Shown piece after piece: positions 17,981 to 27,259 of a stretch of 64,000 nt of DNA. Where the stretch lies: contig NZ_ML769312.1 in the NCBI RefSeq assembly GCF_009720365.1, positions 124,001 through 188,000 on the forward strand, written 5' to 3'. This stretch comes from Catellatospora paridis. GTDB taxonomy: Bacteria; Actinomycetota; Actinomycetes; Mycobacteriales; Micromonosporaceae. Each line of letters opens with the position of its first letter. Position 1 is the stretch's first letter. The notes beneath the pieces were generated by a model. It searched no databases and had not been told where the DNA came from. It saw nothing but the letters and a program-made list of their open reading frames with translations. The position numbers and the translations under genes were made by a program.

Positions 17981-18034
17981 CCACCGAGGGCGTCCGCGAG
18001 GCCCGGCAGTCAGGTCGCGCAGCCCGACCCGAAA

Positions 18035-18076
18035 CGGCCGGCCGGAGGTCCATCGGTGGGAACCTCCGGCCGGCCG
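18035..18076. terminator. Strong bidirectional hairpin
   Basis: A perfect 15-bp stem (18035-18049 with 18062-18076) with a 12-base loop lies between the convergent M1 peptidase gene and the secreted-protein gene. Confidence 0.8.
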
Positions 18077-18080
18077 CTCA

Positions 18081-18659
18081 CTACGGGTTCGGGTAGTACT
18101 CCTCGATCTTGGCGCAGTCGTTCGTGTAGTTCCACGACGTCTGCGAGCTGTTCGTCTTGGCCATGAACGTGCCCTGGGTCCCGGCCGGCGTCTCGTGCGA
18201 CAGGAAGTAGTTCGTGTTCTGCGCGGCAGCGGCGCCGTCGGTGCCGGGACCGCCCACCGGCACCTCCATCGTCACGGTGCCGTTGAACGTCTCCACGGTT
18301 CCGGCGCGCACCGTTCTGGGCTCGACCGCGCGCGGGCGCCGCCACCCGAGCGGGTAGTAGCCGACGCCGTACGCCCTGGGATCGGAGTTGACGAACAGCC
18401 GGACCGGGTCGAAGTTGAAGTCGCTCGCGCCGGTGGTGGTGTTCGTGACGGTGCTGATCCGGTACACGACGTAGGCATGGCCGGGCTTCGCGGCCTGCGT
18501 CGTGCCGTCCTGCCGCTTGAACCCGTTACAGGCGCCGAGCTGCTCATAGTTGATCGTGGCCGCCACGATCGGGCCGTTGCAGTCGGCGGCCGCGACCAGC
18601 GGCATCGCCAACAGCACCACCGTCGCCGAGATCCATTTGCGCACTGCGATACGCGTCAT
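18081..18659 (-). CDS. Small secreted protein of unknown function, 192 aa
   Basis: A signal peptide of about 24 residues (WISATVVLLAMPLVAA) precedes a Thr/Asn-rich, probably beta-rich, mature domain with Cys residues near both ends (ADCNGP, GACNGF and NDCAKIEEYY), likely disulfide-bonded. Motifs such as FNFDPVRLFVNSDPRAYGVGYYP suggest a beta-sandwich. No family is recognised. The ATG at 18659 begins a convincing signal sequence. It shares a bidirectional terminator with the M1 gene. Confidence 0.65.
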   Translation of the reverse strand: MTRIAVRKWISATVVLLAMPLVAAADCNGPIVAATINYEQLGACNGFKRQDGTTQAAKPGHAYVVYRISTVTNTTTGASDFNFDPVRLFVNSDPRAYGVGYYPLGWRRPRAVEPRTVRAGTVETFNGTVTMEVPVGGPGTDGAAAAQNTNYFLSHETPAGTQGTFMAKTNSSQTSWNYTNDCAKIEEYYPNP

Positions 18660-18776
18660 GCAGACAGGGTGTTCGCCGCCGGGCAGACGACGCCATTCAC
18701 TGTCCGCTACCCGGCACGCGACGCCGCGAGATTCACCCGTACCAGGGTCTGAACCGCCCGCCCACCGCCACGATCG

Positions 18777-19211
18777 TCAATCGGTCCGGGTGGGCAGGGT
18801 CCGCACCAGGGCGGGAATCATCACCGTCGCCGGGACGAGGTGGAGCACGACGAGGGCGACGGTGGTGGCGCCGTCCGCCCCGACGAGCAGGGGCGGTATC
18901 AGCGAGATCGCGGTCAGCGACACCGCCGTCGCGACGAATCGCTTGGCGGGGTGGGCGCTCCAGCGACGAAGAGCGGCGGCGATGACGACTCCCACGACCG
19001 AGAAGAAGCCGGTCACCACCGCGAACCCGGCCAATGGGATCGGCTCGCCGCCGTCGGGGACCTCGAAGTCGACGCCGACGGCCTGGGCGAGCGCGGCAGT
19101 GAGGGTGGTGGCGACCACCGCTGCGAGCGTGGCGAGCAAGCCGGTGCCGACGAGCCGCCGTGGTCCATGGGTGTGGCCGACACCGACCCTGATGTCATTC
19201 ATACTGTTCAT
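18777..19211 (-). CDS. DUF6069-family membrane protein
   Basis: The 144-residue protein has four predicted membrane helices (about residues 22-45, 60-82, 92-112 and 117-138) and no enzymatic motif. The arrangement and sequence match the small actinobacterial DUF6069 family. Its ATG is preceded by GGAGG and lies 48 bases after the stop of the sigma-factor gene, so the two form an operon. By position it could act as a membrane partner of the sigma factor, but it lacks any recognisable anti-sigma fold. Confidence 0.7.
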   Translation of the reverse strand: MNSMNDIRVGVGHTHGPRRLVGTGLLATLAAVVATTLTAALAQAVGVDFEVPDGGEPIPLAGFAVVTGFFSVVGVVIAAALRRWSAHPAKRFVATAVSLTAISLIPPLLVGADGATTVALVVLHLVPATVMIPALVRTLPTRTD

Positions 19212-19259
19212 GTCGTTCCTCCGTCATTCGACAACTGGCCGCAGGGGTGCGTACTGGGA

Positions 19260-20258
19260 CTACTCCGTGCCGTCCGCGGGCAGGCACTCCGGCAGCCCGA
19301 GCCGCGGGAACCGGTCGTTGTGGAACGTGACGATCTCGGTGATCGCCCCGCCGGTGACGCGCAGGACGTCGATCGTCAGCGGCAGGTACGCGCCCTCCTG
19401 CTCCCGCCAGGCGTAGACGGCGACCGCGGGCTGCCGGTTCACGAAGGTGAGGACGGCGCGCAGATGCTTCATGCCCTCGAAGCCGCTCTCCACCCAGTCG
19501 TTGACCACCGTGTCGCGGCCGACGTACAGGCCCGGCGTGGGCGGCATCGAGCAGCGGACGTCGTCGCGCAGCAGTGCGGCGATCCCGGCGATGTCCGTGG
19601 CCACGCAGGCGTCGGCATAGCGGCGCACCAGCTCGCGCGTCCCGGCGTCCTCGTCGCCGCCGGTCCAGTCCTGGCGCTCGGCGGGCAGGTGCTCCCGCAG
19701 GCCGGCGCGGGCCCGCTGCAGCGCGCTGTTCACGGAGTTGACGGAGTCGCCGAGGAATTCGGCGACGTCTTTCGCCGGCCAGCCGACCACGTCCCGCAGG
19801 ATCAGCACGGCCCGCGGGCGCGGCGCGAGGTGCTGGACTGCGACCAGGTACGCCAGCTCGATCGTCTCCCGCGCGACGGCGACGATCTCCGGGTCGTCCG
19901 CGTCGCCTGCAGGCAGCTCGTCGAGCAGGCGGTCGGGGTAGGGCTGCAGCCACAGCACCTCGCCGCCGGTCGCAGGCTCCGGGCGGCACTTGGCGAGCAG
20001 GTCCAGGCAGGCATTGGTGGCGATCCGGTACAGCCAGGCCCGGAACGTCGACCGCCCCTGGTAGGTCTCCCGCCGCCGCCAGGCACGCAGGAACGTCTCC
20101 TGCACGGTGTCCTCGGCGTCCTCGAACGACCCGAGCATCCGGTAGCAGTGCACGTGCAGTTCCCGCCGGTGCCGCTCCGCCAGCCCGGAGAACGCCGACT
20201 CGTCGATCTCGCCCAGATCGCTCACGCCCAACTGCTCCTGCCACGTATCCGCACTCAT
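19260..20258 (-). CDS. RNA polymerase sigma factor with SnoaL-like C-terminal domain
   Basis: The 332-residue protein has sigma region 2 (HCYRMLGSFEDAEDTVQETF, then FRAWLYRIATNACLDLL), region 4 (LRDVVGWPAKDVAEFLGDS) and a C-terminal NTF2/SnoaL-like domain (ADACVATDIAGIAALLRDDV). This is the SigJ/SigG-like group. The first 55 residues of the longest frame precede a better start: the ATG at 20258 has GGAAGGA eight bases upstream. The downstream DUF6069 gene is in the same operon. The promoters it recognises are unknown. Confidence 0.88.
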   Translation of the reverse strand: MSADTWQEQLGVSDLGEIDESAFSGLAERHRRELHVHCYRMLGSFEDAEDTVQETFLRAWRRRETYQGRSTFRAWLYRIATNACLDLLAKCRPEPATGGEVLWLQPYPDRLLDELPAGDADDPEIVAVARETIELAYLVAVQHLAPRPRAVLILRDVVGWPAKDVAEFLGDSVNSVNSALQRARAGLREHLPAERQDWTGGDEDAGTRELVRRYADACVATDIAGIAALLRDDVRCSMPPTPGLYVGRDTVVNDWVESGFEGMKHLRAVLTFVNRQPAVAVYAWREQEGAYLPLTIDVLRVTGGAITEIVTFHNDRFPRLGLPECLPADGTE

Positions 20259-20558
20259 CACGTCATCCTTCCGCGTCGTCGTCCTGTCGCAGTTATGACG
20301 GGTGCGGGCGCGATAACTCATCACCATGGGCATGGATGCCCGAGCAGTGCATGAGGTACATCGAACAGAATGAGTGTGTGCTTGACATCGGAGCGCGGCT
20401 GACCTGGGAAGATGTGCGCCCAAGGAGATTTGAATCCGTGCGAACTCGGCGTGTCAGGCGACCGACACCTCGGCGACTCTGCTTACGCTTCGCACCGGGC
20501 CAGGGGGACTGGCTCGACAACGTACGAGGACAGCGTACGAGCTACGGGGGTTCAAGCG
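20259..20558. other. Gene-free stretch between divergent genes
   Basis: These 300 bases separate the sigma-factor gene and the secreted-protein gene and should hold both promoters. Open frames here are composition-driven. I see no repeat, RNA gene or recognisable operator. Confidence 0.5.
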
Positions 20559-21263
20559 ATGACCACTGCTGTCTTGCGGTCCGCAAAAGCGGGGGCGATC
20601 CTGACGACGCTGGGCTTGAGCCTGGGTCTGATGACGGGCATCGCGGAGGCGGGGCCGCCCCGCGACCGCCAGTGCACCAGCCCCATTTTCCTCGGCGGCA
20701 GCGAGCAATGGAGGGATCTGAACCAGCGCTACGGCGTCCGCGAACGGATCATCGGCCCGCCTGCGCCCGCGACCGACGATATCGCTGACCCGCCCGGAGG
20801 GCCTGGCTGTCGCACGGCGCTGGCCGGGGAAAAGTGGGTCCGGGCCGTCCCGCCCTGGATCACGGCCTCGGCGACCGAACAGGCGGCGTTCATCGCCAAC
20901 TTCACGAGCGCCCGCTATGTGATCGACGCCGGGACCGCCCGCGAGCGGTCCATCGTGGTGGGCCCGGAGATCTTGCAGTCCGGGACGATTCCGGATGATG
21001 TGCTGCCTCCGGCAACCCGCGGGCTGCCCTACGTCGTACCCGTGTCTCCTGTCTTTCGGCCGCTTCGCCCCGGCACTCACACCAGCACCCTGTTCGTGAC
21101 CATGAACGAGCGGGTCTGCACCGGTCGTGGGCCGGCCCCGGGCCTGAGCGCCGACTGCCTGGAGGCAGGCGAATCCGAGTACCCGATCATCGACAACGGG
21201 CCGTTCACCGTACTGACCGGTCCGCCGCCGGCCCCCTACGACACGGTGCTTGCGGCGAAGTAG
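20559..21263 (+). CDS. Secreted protein of unknown function, 234 aa
   Basis: A signal peptide of about 30 residues (AILTTLGLSLGLMTGIAEAG) is followed by a mature domain with five Cys residues, suggesting disulfides, and conserved-looking segments such as GPEILQSGTIPDDVLPP and GTHTSTLFVTMNE. No domain is recognised. The ATG at 20559 is chosen for the signal peptide and the upstream GGGGG run. It is divergent from the sigma-factor operon and convergent with the Rieske gene. Confidence 0.65.
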   Translation: MTTAVLRSAKAGAILTTLGLSLGLMTGIAEAGPPRDRQCTSPIFLGGSEQWRDLNQRYGVRERIIGPPAPATDDIADPPGGPGCRTALAGEKWVRAVPPWITASATEQAAFIANFTSARYVIDAGTARERSIVVGPEILQSGTIPDDVLPPATRGLPYVVPVSPVFRPLRPGTHTSTLFVTMNERVCTGRGPAPGLSADCLEAGESEYPIIDNGPFTVLTGPPPAPYDTVLAAK

Positions 21264-21276
21264 GCGGTGACCAAGT

Positions 21277-21311
21277 GGGTCGAAGGGCGGCGGCCGTCCG
21301 CTCTTCGACCC
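21277..21311. terminator. Bidirectional hairpin
   Basis: A 9-bp perfect outer stem (21277-21285 with 21303-21311) encloses a further GC-rich stem-loop. It lies between the convergent secreted-protein and Rieske genes. Confidence 0.65.
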
Positions 21312-21336
21312 CTTCTTCCGCCGGCCGGCGGCGTGC

Positions 21337-21738
21337 TCAGCCGAGGGTGAGCTGGCCGTCCTTGACGGTGACGGCCTTCGGGCCGAGGGGTAGCGTGGCG
21401 GGGCCCAGGATGACCGAGCCGTCGGTCGCGGAGAAGCGGCTGCCGTGACAGCGGCAGATGATCTGGTCGTTCTCCACGGCGGTGACCTGGCAACCCCAGT
21501 GCGTGCAGGTCGAGGTGAACGCCTTGAAGTCGCCCGCTGCGGGTTGGGTGACGACGACCATCGCAGTGCTGTAGACCTTGCCACCGCCGACCGGGATGTC
21601 CGTGGCCGGCCCGAGCGCGACGGGATCAGCCGCAGGCGCGGCGGAACCGGGTGCGGCGGGCGAGCTGGGAGCACCTGCCAGAGCCCCTGCCGTTGCTGCG
21701 CCTGCGCTGGTCAGCAGTGTCCGTCGTGTCGCGCCCAT
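21337..21738 (-). CDS. Tat-exported Rieske [2Fe-2S] protein
   Basis: The 133-residue protein begins with a twin-arginine signal (TRRTLLTS) and an Ala/Pro-rich linker. The mature Rieske domain has CTHWGC (Cys78, His80, Cys83) and CRCHGS (Cys95, Cys97, His98). The cluster ligands would be Cys78, His80, Cys95 and His98, with a Cys83-Cys97 disulfide as in cytochrome bc1-type proteins. It is a stand-alone periplasm-facing electron carrier; no oxidase or reductase partner is adjacent. The ATG at 21738 follows AAGGGG. Confidence 0.9.
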   Translation of the reverse strand: MGATRRTLLTSAGAATAGALAGAPSSPAAPGSAAPAADPVALGPATDIPVGGGKVYSTAMVVVTQPAAGDFKAFTSTCTHWGCQVTAVENDQIICRCHGSRFSATDGSVILGPATLPLGPKAVTVKDGQLTLG

Positions 21739-22396
21739 GCCATCCCCTTGTTGATCGACAACTCGCAGCCTAGCGTCGTTTCCTGACTCGAATGTCCTTT
21801 TTGCGGTATCGGTCAGACGTCGGTCAGCCGTGTCAGTGATCGTCGGCGGGCAGCGCAGCCCTGTTGCTCATGGCGGTGCTCGGGCGCAAATGGCGATCAA
21901 CCGAGCGGCGCACTGTGCAGTGAGTGGCTACGGGCGGCCGGGAACCGCGGCTGCGCGACGGGCGACAGCGCGGCAGGGGAAGCGATATGGCGAAGGCTGT
22001 GCCACCACGGGGGGAGTGGCACGGCCTTCGTCGTGGCAAGACGATACGCCCCGGGACAGCAGCCGTCCACACCCCTTTGCGCACAGGAAGCCGGCACCGC
22101 CGTCACGCTGGCAGGACACGCGCGCCCCAATCGGCCCGTTCCTGCTGGTCGTCGCCGGTGAGGCGAGTTCTTTAACGTGCAAGGTGACCAGAACGACTTC
22201 CGGCCACCTTGCCCCCCGTTACTGCCGAACTCCACCCGAGCCCCCACATGCGAGGGCGCTCCCGGCGGCTTGAGCTTCCTGAGCCGTCAGCATAGAGTGA
22301 TCAACCAAGGGCTTGTCAACCAATGATTACAGAAGTTCCATGTTGTAGTCCACTGCTTACAAGTCGGGCAACGACCTGATGGGTAAGGACACGTTT
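21739..22396. other. 658-bp stretch without a convincing gene, between divergent genes
   Basis: The right part is less GC-rich and contains two copies of TCAACCAA 15 bp apart near 22301 and 22316. An imperfect palindrome TTGTA-N10-TACAA (22343-22362) may be an operator for the XRE gene that follows. Two hairpins also occur: 21992-22029, and an 8-bp repeat (22179-22186 with 22205-22212). No open frame here looks like a protein. Confidence 0.5.
21992..22029. terminator. Strong hairpin in a divergent intergenic region
   Basis: A 14-bp stem with one G-T wobble pair (21992-22005 with 22016-22029) and a 10-base loop. It looks like a terminator but has no gene ending nearby, so it may belong to a lost gene or an unannotated RNA. 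Confidence 0.5.
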
Positions 22397-22774
22397 ATGA
22401 GCGCGCAGCACGGCGGCCGGACGATCGCGGAGCGCGTGTCGCAGCTGTTCGAGACGCACCGCCGCGACGACGGTCGCCGGTACACGACCCGCGAGGTCGC
22501 CGCCGCCGTCGGGTGCTCCCACACCCACATCGCCGAGATCGCCAACGGTCGCGTCCCCGATCCGCACGTCAACGTGCTGGTCGGGATCGCCAACTTCTTC
22601 GGCAAGGACCCGGCCTACCTCATCCCCTCATCGAAGGCCGGCTTCCGTGCCCAGTCGGAAGAGGTGGCGTCCATCGCCTTCCGCGCCTCCCGCCTCGACG
22701 CCGACGCGCTGCGCGGCGTCAAGGCGCTGATCGACGAGATTCTCGCCGACACGGCAGACGGCAGTGATCGGTAG
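22397..22774 (+). CDS. XRE-family helix-turn-helix regulator
   Basis: The 125-residue protein has an N-terminal HTH (TTREVAAAVGCSHTHIAEIA, about residues 29-48), followed by VLVGIANFFGKDPAYLI typical of Cro/CI-like regulators, and a C-terminal helix. The ATG at 22397 has AAGGA eight bases upstream; an earlier in-frame ATG at 22379 does not. It is the first gene of a tightly packed four-gene operon. In such XRE/ImmA pairs the regulator is often the target of the adjacent peptidase. An imperfect palindrome upstream (22343-22362) may be its own operator. Confidence 0.85.
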   Translation: MSAQHGGRTIAERVSQLFETHRRDDGRRYTTREVAAAVGCSHTHIAEIANGRVPDPHVNVLVGIANFFGKDPAYLIPSSKAGFRAQSEEVASIAFRASRLDADALRGVKALIDEILADTADGSDR

Positions 22775-22817
22775 GATCCACCTTTCTTCAGCGACCGAGG
22801 ACGGGGAGGTGGACCAG

Positions 22818-23360
22818 GTGGGCGACCTGCGCGAGATTCGGCGTACGTGCGCCCGGATCGTCGCAACTCTGGACCCGCCGCGGCCGTGGGACCTGAAGCA
22901 GTTCGTCGAGTACGTCTCCCGGCAGATCCGGCAACAGCCGATCCACCTCGTCGGCCGGCAACTGCCGCCGGGTGTCACCAGCTTCTGGTTCAACGTGGCC
23001 GGCCGGGGGGACTTCATCGTGTACGAGGAGCGCTCCGTCCCCCAGCATCAGCTGCACCTCGTGCTGCACGAGATCGGCCACATGCTCCTGGACCACCCCA
23101 GCGTCGACCCGGCCGTCCTGACGGATCCGACGCTCCCGCTGCCGTACGGCGGCAAGCAGGAGCACGAGGCCGAACTGCTCGCCGGCGCGATCCTGAACCG
23201 ATTCGGCCCGTCTCCGGTCGGCGAGCCCGTCGCCGACGACCTCGCTCGTGCGATGGAGACTTTCGACCCCTCCTGGGAGGCCACACCCCATGTTCGCCCG
23301 ATACTTCTCGGCCGCACTTCTCCTTGGCGTCGTGATCGCCGGGGTGGACCTGTGGCGTAA
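22818..23360 (+). CDS. ImmA/IrrE-family metallopeptidase
   Basis: The 180-residue protein has the zinc motif HEIGHMLLDH (HExxH at 84-88) and a downstream acidic helix EHEAELLAG (about 115-123) providing the third ligand, as in the ImmA/IrrE (DUF955) family. These enzymes cleave XRE-type repressors on a signal. I prefer the GTG at 22818, with GGGGAGG eight bases upstream. A GTG at 22764 overlapping the XRE stop codon is an alternative that would add 18 residues. Its 3' end overlaps the next gene by 71 bases, so the operon is compact and probably translationally coupled. Confidence 0.83.
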   Translation: MGDLREIRRTCARIVATLDPPRPWDLKQFVEYVSRQIRQQPIHLVGRQLPPGVTSFWFNVAGRGDFIVYEERSVPQHQLHLVLHEIGHMLLDHPSVDPAVLTDPTLPLPYGGKQEHEAELLAGAILNRFGPSPVGEPVADDLARAMETFDPSWEATPHVRPILLGRTSPWRRDRRGGPVA

Positions 23361-24534
23361 CCCGAGCCGGCGCTCCGGGGCACGCGTCTCCCGGATGATG
23401 ATCGTCGCCCTCGGCGCGGCGGCCATGCTCATGCTCACCCCCGGCTTCGGATACGAGGCGATCGACCGCCTGTTCGGCGTGGAGAACACGGCCCGCCTGC
23501 TGTCCAACTCGACCACCCTCGCTGCCTGCGCCGCGATCCAGATCATGATCCTGTACTGGGTGCTGCCGGCGCCGCAGGCCGGCCGGGCGGCACTCGGCCG
23601 GGGCGTCGTCCTGGTGCTCGCCGTCGCCGGCATGGCCACCGCGTTCGCGACCACACCGACGGTGCAGAACACCGGAAACTGGCAGGCCGACAACACCACC
23701 AAGCTCGGCATCAGCATCTACCTGGCGATCTACTTCGGCTACCTCGCCTGGACCGCAGTGCAGATCATTCTGCTGGTGCCGAGATACGCCAGGCGGGCCC
23801 ACCTGACCCACATCAAGCTCGGGCTCTGGTGCTTCGTCGCGTTCGGCTGGACCGGGATGGTTTACAACGCCGCCGGGCTGGTCACGGCGGTGGCCGACGA
23901 CCTCGGTGCGCCGCGGCTGCCCGGGCAGCTCGTTCCGGTCTACCTGACCGGGCTGGGCCTGTCGATCGTGTCGTTGATCCTCAGCGTGGTCATCCCCATC
24001 CTCGGCATCACCTGGATGAAGTCGTACCGCGCCTACCAGTGCTGCCGCCTACGGCCCTTCTGGGCCGCCCTCACCGGCGCGCACCCGGAGATCCTGCTCG
24101 AGACCCCGGCCAAACGCTTCGCCTACAACCTCGGCTGCATCTTCGCCCGTGAACACCAGGCCCTCTACCGGCGTACCACCGAGATCCGCGACGTCTACCT
24201 GTCGCTGCGCCCGTGGATGGACGCCCAGGCGCAGGCCGCCGCCGAGCACCACGCCGACGCCGCAGGGCTGTCCGGGCGCCGCCGGGCCGCCGCGGTCGAA
24301 GCCGCCGTCGTGAAGGCGGCGCTGTACGCCAAGGTCAACGGCCACCCGACGACCGGGACGGGCGACGTGCAGCCCGGCGGCGAGGACATGCCGTCCGAGG
24401 TCGCCTGGCTGCTGCGGGTCGCCACGGAGTTCTCCGGCACCGTCGCCGGGCAGGTCATCGACCAGATACGCGACACCGGCACCGCCATCGTCGGCACCGT
24501 CGCCGACCTCGAAGAGCAAGGACGCCCCGCATGA
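23290..24534 (+). CDS. MAB_1171c/DUF6545-like polytopic membrane protein
   Basis: The 414-residue protein has about seven membrane helices in its first 240 residues and a soluble C-terminal half of about 170 residues (RLRPFWAALTGAHPEI, then helical Ala-rich sequence) that matches the DUF6545 domain. Family members are named putative transporters without experimental support. The ATG at 23290 lies inside the end of the ImmA/IrrE gene and follows GGGAGG. With the upstream XRE and ImmA genes it forms a module I recall as recurring in actinomycetes, possibly a signal-responsive membrane system. Confidence 0.78.
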   Translation: MFARYFSAALLLGVVIAGVDLWRNPSRRSGARVSRMMIVALGAAAMLMLTPGFGYEAIDRLFGVENTARLLSNSTTLAACAAIQIMILYWVLPAPQAGRAALGRGVVLVLAVAGMATAFATTPTVQNTGNWQADNTTKLGISIYLAIYFGYLAWTAVQIILLVPRYARRAHLTHIKLGLWCFVAFGWTGMVYNAAGLVTAVADDLGAPRLPGQLVPVYLTGLGLSIVSLILSVVIPILGITWMKSYRAYQCCRLRPFWAALTGAHPEILLETPAKRFAYNLGCIFAREHQALYRRTTEIRDVYLSLRPWMDAQAQAAAEHHADAAGLSGRRRAAAVEAAVVKAALYAKVNGHPTTGTGDVQPGGEDMPSEVAWLLRVATEFSGTVAGQVIDQIRDTGTAIVGTVADLEEQGRPA

Positions 24535-25136
24535 CCGACACCGCCGCGCCGCCCCGGACGACCCGCTCCGGCCGCGCCGCCGCGCTCGTCTCCGAGCTCC
24601 TGCAACCCGGCATCTTCGCCGCGGCGCTGCCGCCGGCGGTCGGCGCCGTCGCGGCGGGCTGGCGCGGCGCGCTGTGGGGGCTGCTGGCCTGCGTGTTCAC
24701 CGCCGTGATACCGCTGCTGATCATCCTCCGCGGCGTCCGGCGGGGCAGGCTGATCAACCACCACATGGACCGGCGCGAGGAGCGCGCCGCGCCGCTCGGT
24801 CTGTCGGTCATCTCGGTCGCCGCCGGTCTGGGCCTGCTGACACTCCTGGACGCACCTGCTCCGGTACGCGCCGCCGTCGCGGCCCTCGGCACCGCGCTGG
24901 CCGTCACCACACTGGTCAACCTGGGCTGGAAGCTGTCGGCGCATGCGGCGACGGTGTCCGCGGCGGCCGTGGTGCTGACCGCAGCCCTCGGCAGCCCCGG
25001 TGCCGTCGCCTGGTTGATGGTGGCGGTGGTCTGCTGGGCGCGCCTGCGCCTGGGCGCGCACGATCTCGCGCAGATCGGCGCTGGAGTCCTGGCCGGAGCC
25101 GGCTCGGCCGTGCTCGCCTGGACCGTGCTGAGCTGA
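24531..25136 (+). CDS. PAP2-phosphatase-like membrane protein
   Basis: The 201-residue protein has about six membrane helices. Degenerate PAP2 motifs are recognisable: RREERAAPL (from the RxxxRP-type motif), SAHAATVSAA (in place of the PSGH motif) and ARLRLGAHDLAQIGAG (in place of SRxxxxxHxxxD). Lipid or polyprenol pyrophosphatase activity is possible but not assured. Its ATG overlaps the stop codon of the previous gene (ATGA), so the two are translationally coupled. It is the last gene before a strong terminator. Confidence 0.7.
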   Translation: MTDTAAPPRTTRSGRAAALVSELLQPGIFAAALPPAVGAVAAGWRGALWGLLACVFTAVIPLLIILRGVRRGRLINHHMDRREERAAPLGLSVISVAAGLGLLTLLDAPAPVRAAVAALGTALAVTTLVNLGWKLSAHAATVSAAAVVLTAALGSPGAVAWLMVAVVCWARLRLGAHDLAQIGAGVLAGAGSAVLAWTVLS

Positions 25137-25151
25137 CCCACGACTGCGGAC

Positions 25152-25193
25152 GCCACGGACGGGCACCCGGGTCGCCGGGCGCCCGTCCGTGGC
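25152..25193 (+). terminator. Strong terminator of the XRE-ImmA operon
   Basis: An 18-bp stem with one G-T pair (25152-25169 with 25176-25193) and a 6-base loop begins 16 bases after the last stop codon. Confidence 0.8.
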
Positions 25194-25298
25194 GCAATGA
25201 TGCCGCCTGTGTCACCTGACCTGGGCAGCGACCGTCCGCAGCCCGCAGAGCGTGGTGTGGAAACCTTGCCCGCGGCGCTTCCGGACGCCAGGGCGAAG

Positions 25299-26957
<1,659 letters not shown>

Positions 26958-27135
26958 CTACTCGCCCGCGCATCATCCCGTCCAATCCATTCGGCGCCCC
27001 GCGCGGGTCGTCGCGGTGCGCGTGAGGTCGGCTCGCCAGCCCCCAGGTGGGGGAGCTGTCCACGGGCCGGGCGCGCCGCTGTGCGGGATCGCGCGGGTGG
27101 CGAGCGCGATGGTTCTCATGCCAGTGGGGACCGTC

Positions 27136-27163
27136 CAGCCGACCCGTTTGGTGGGGTCGGCTG
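27136..27163 (-). terminator. Second hairpin downstream of the CARDB operon
   Basis: A perfect 10-bp stem (27136-27145 with 27154-27163) with an 8-base loop, 22 bases beyond the first terminator hairpin in the direction of transcription. Confidence 0.5.
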
Positions 27164-27184
27164 TGGGGCCTGAGGGGCGGCCTC

Positions 27185-27221
27185 GAGGACAGGGGGCGGC
27201 CGGTAGCCGCCCCCTGTCCTC
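27185..27221 (-). terminator. Strong terminator of the CARDB/peptidase operon
   Basis: A perfect 16-bp stem (27185-27200 with 27206-27221) with a 5-base loop, 39 bases past the stop codon at 27260. Confidence 0.8.
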
Positions 27222-27259
27222 TGCCCTGTACGGCTTCATCGTGCTGGTTGCGGCGCCGC

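Noticed and set aside
20412-20450. tRNA T-arm-like sequence (ATTTGAATCC)
   Set aside because: The flanking bases do not pair as a T-stem and no acceptor, D or anticodon arm can be built on either strand.
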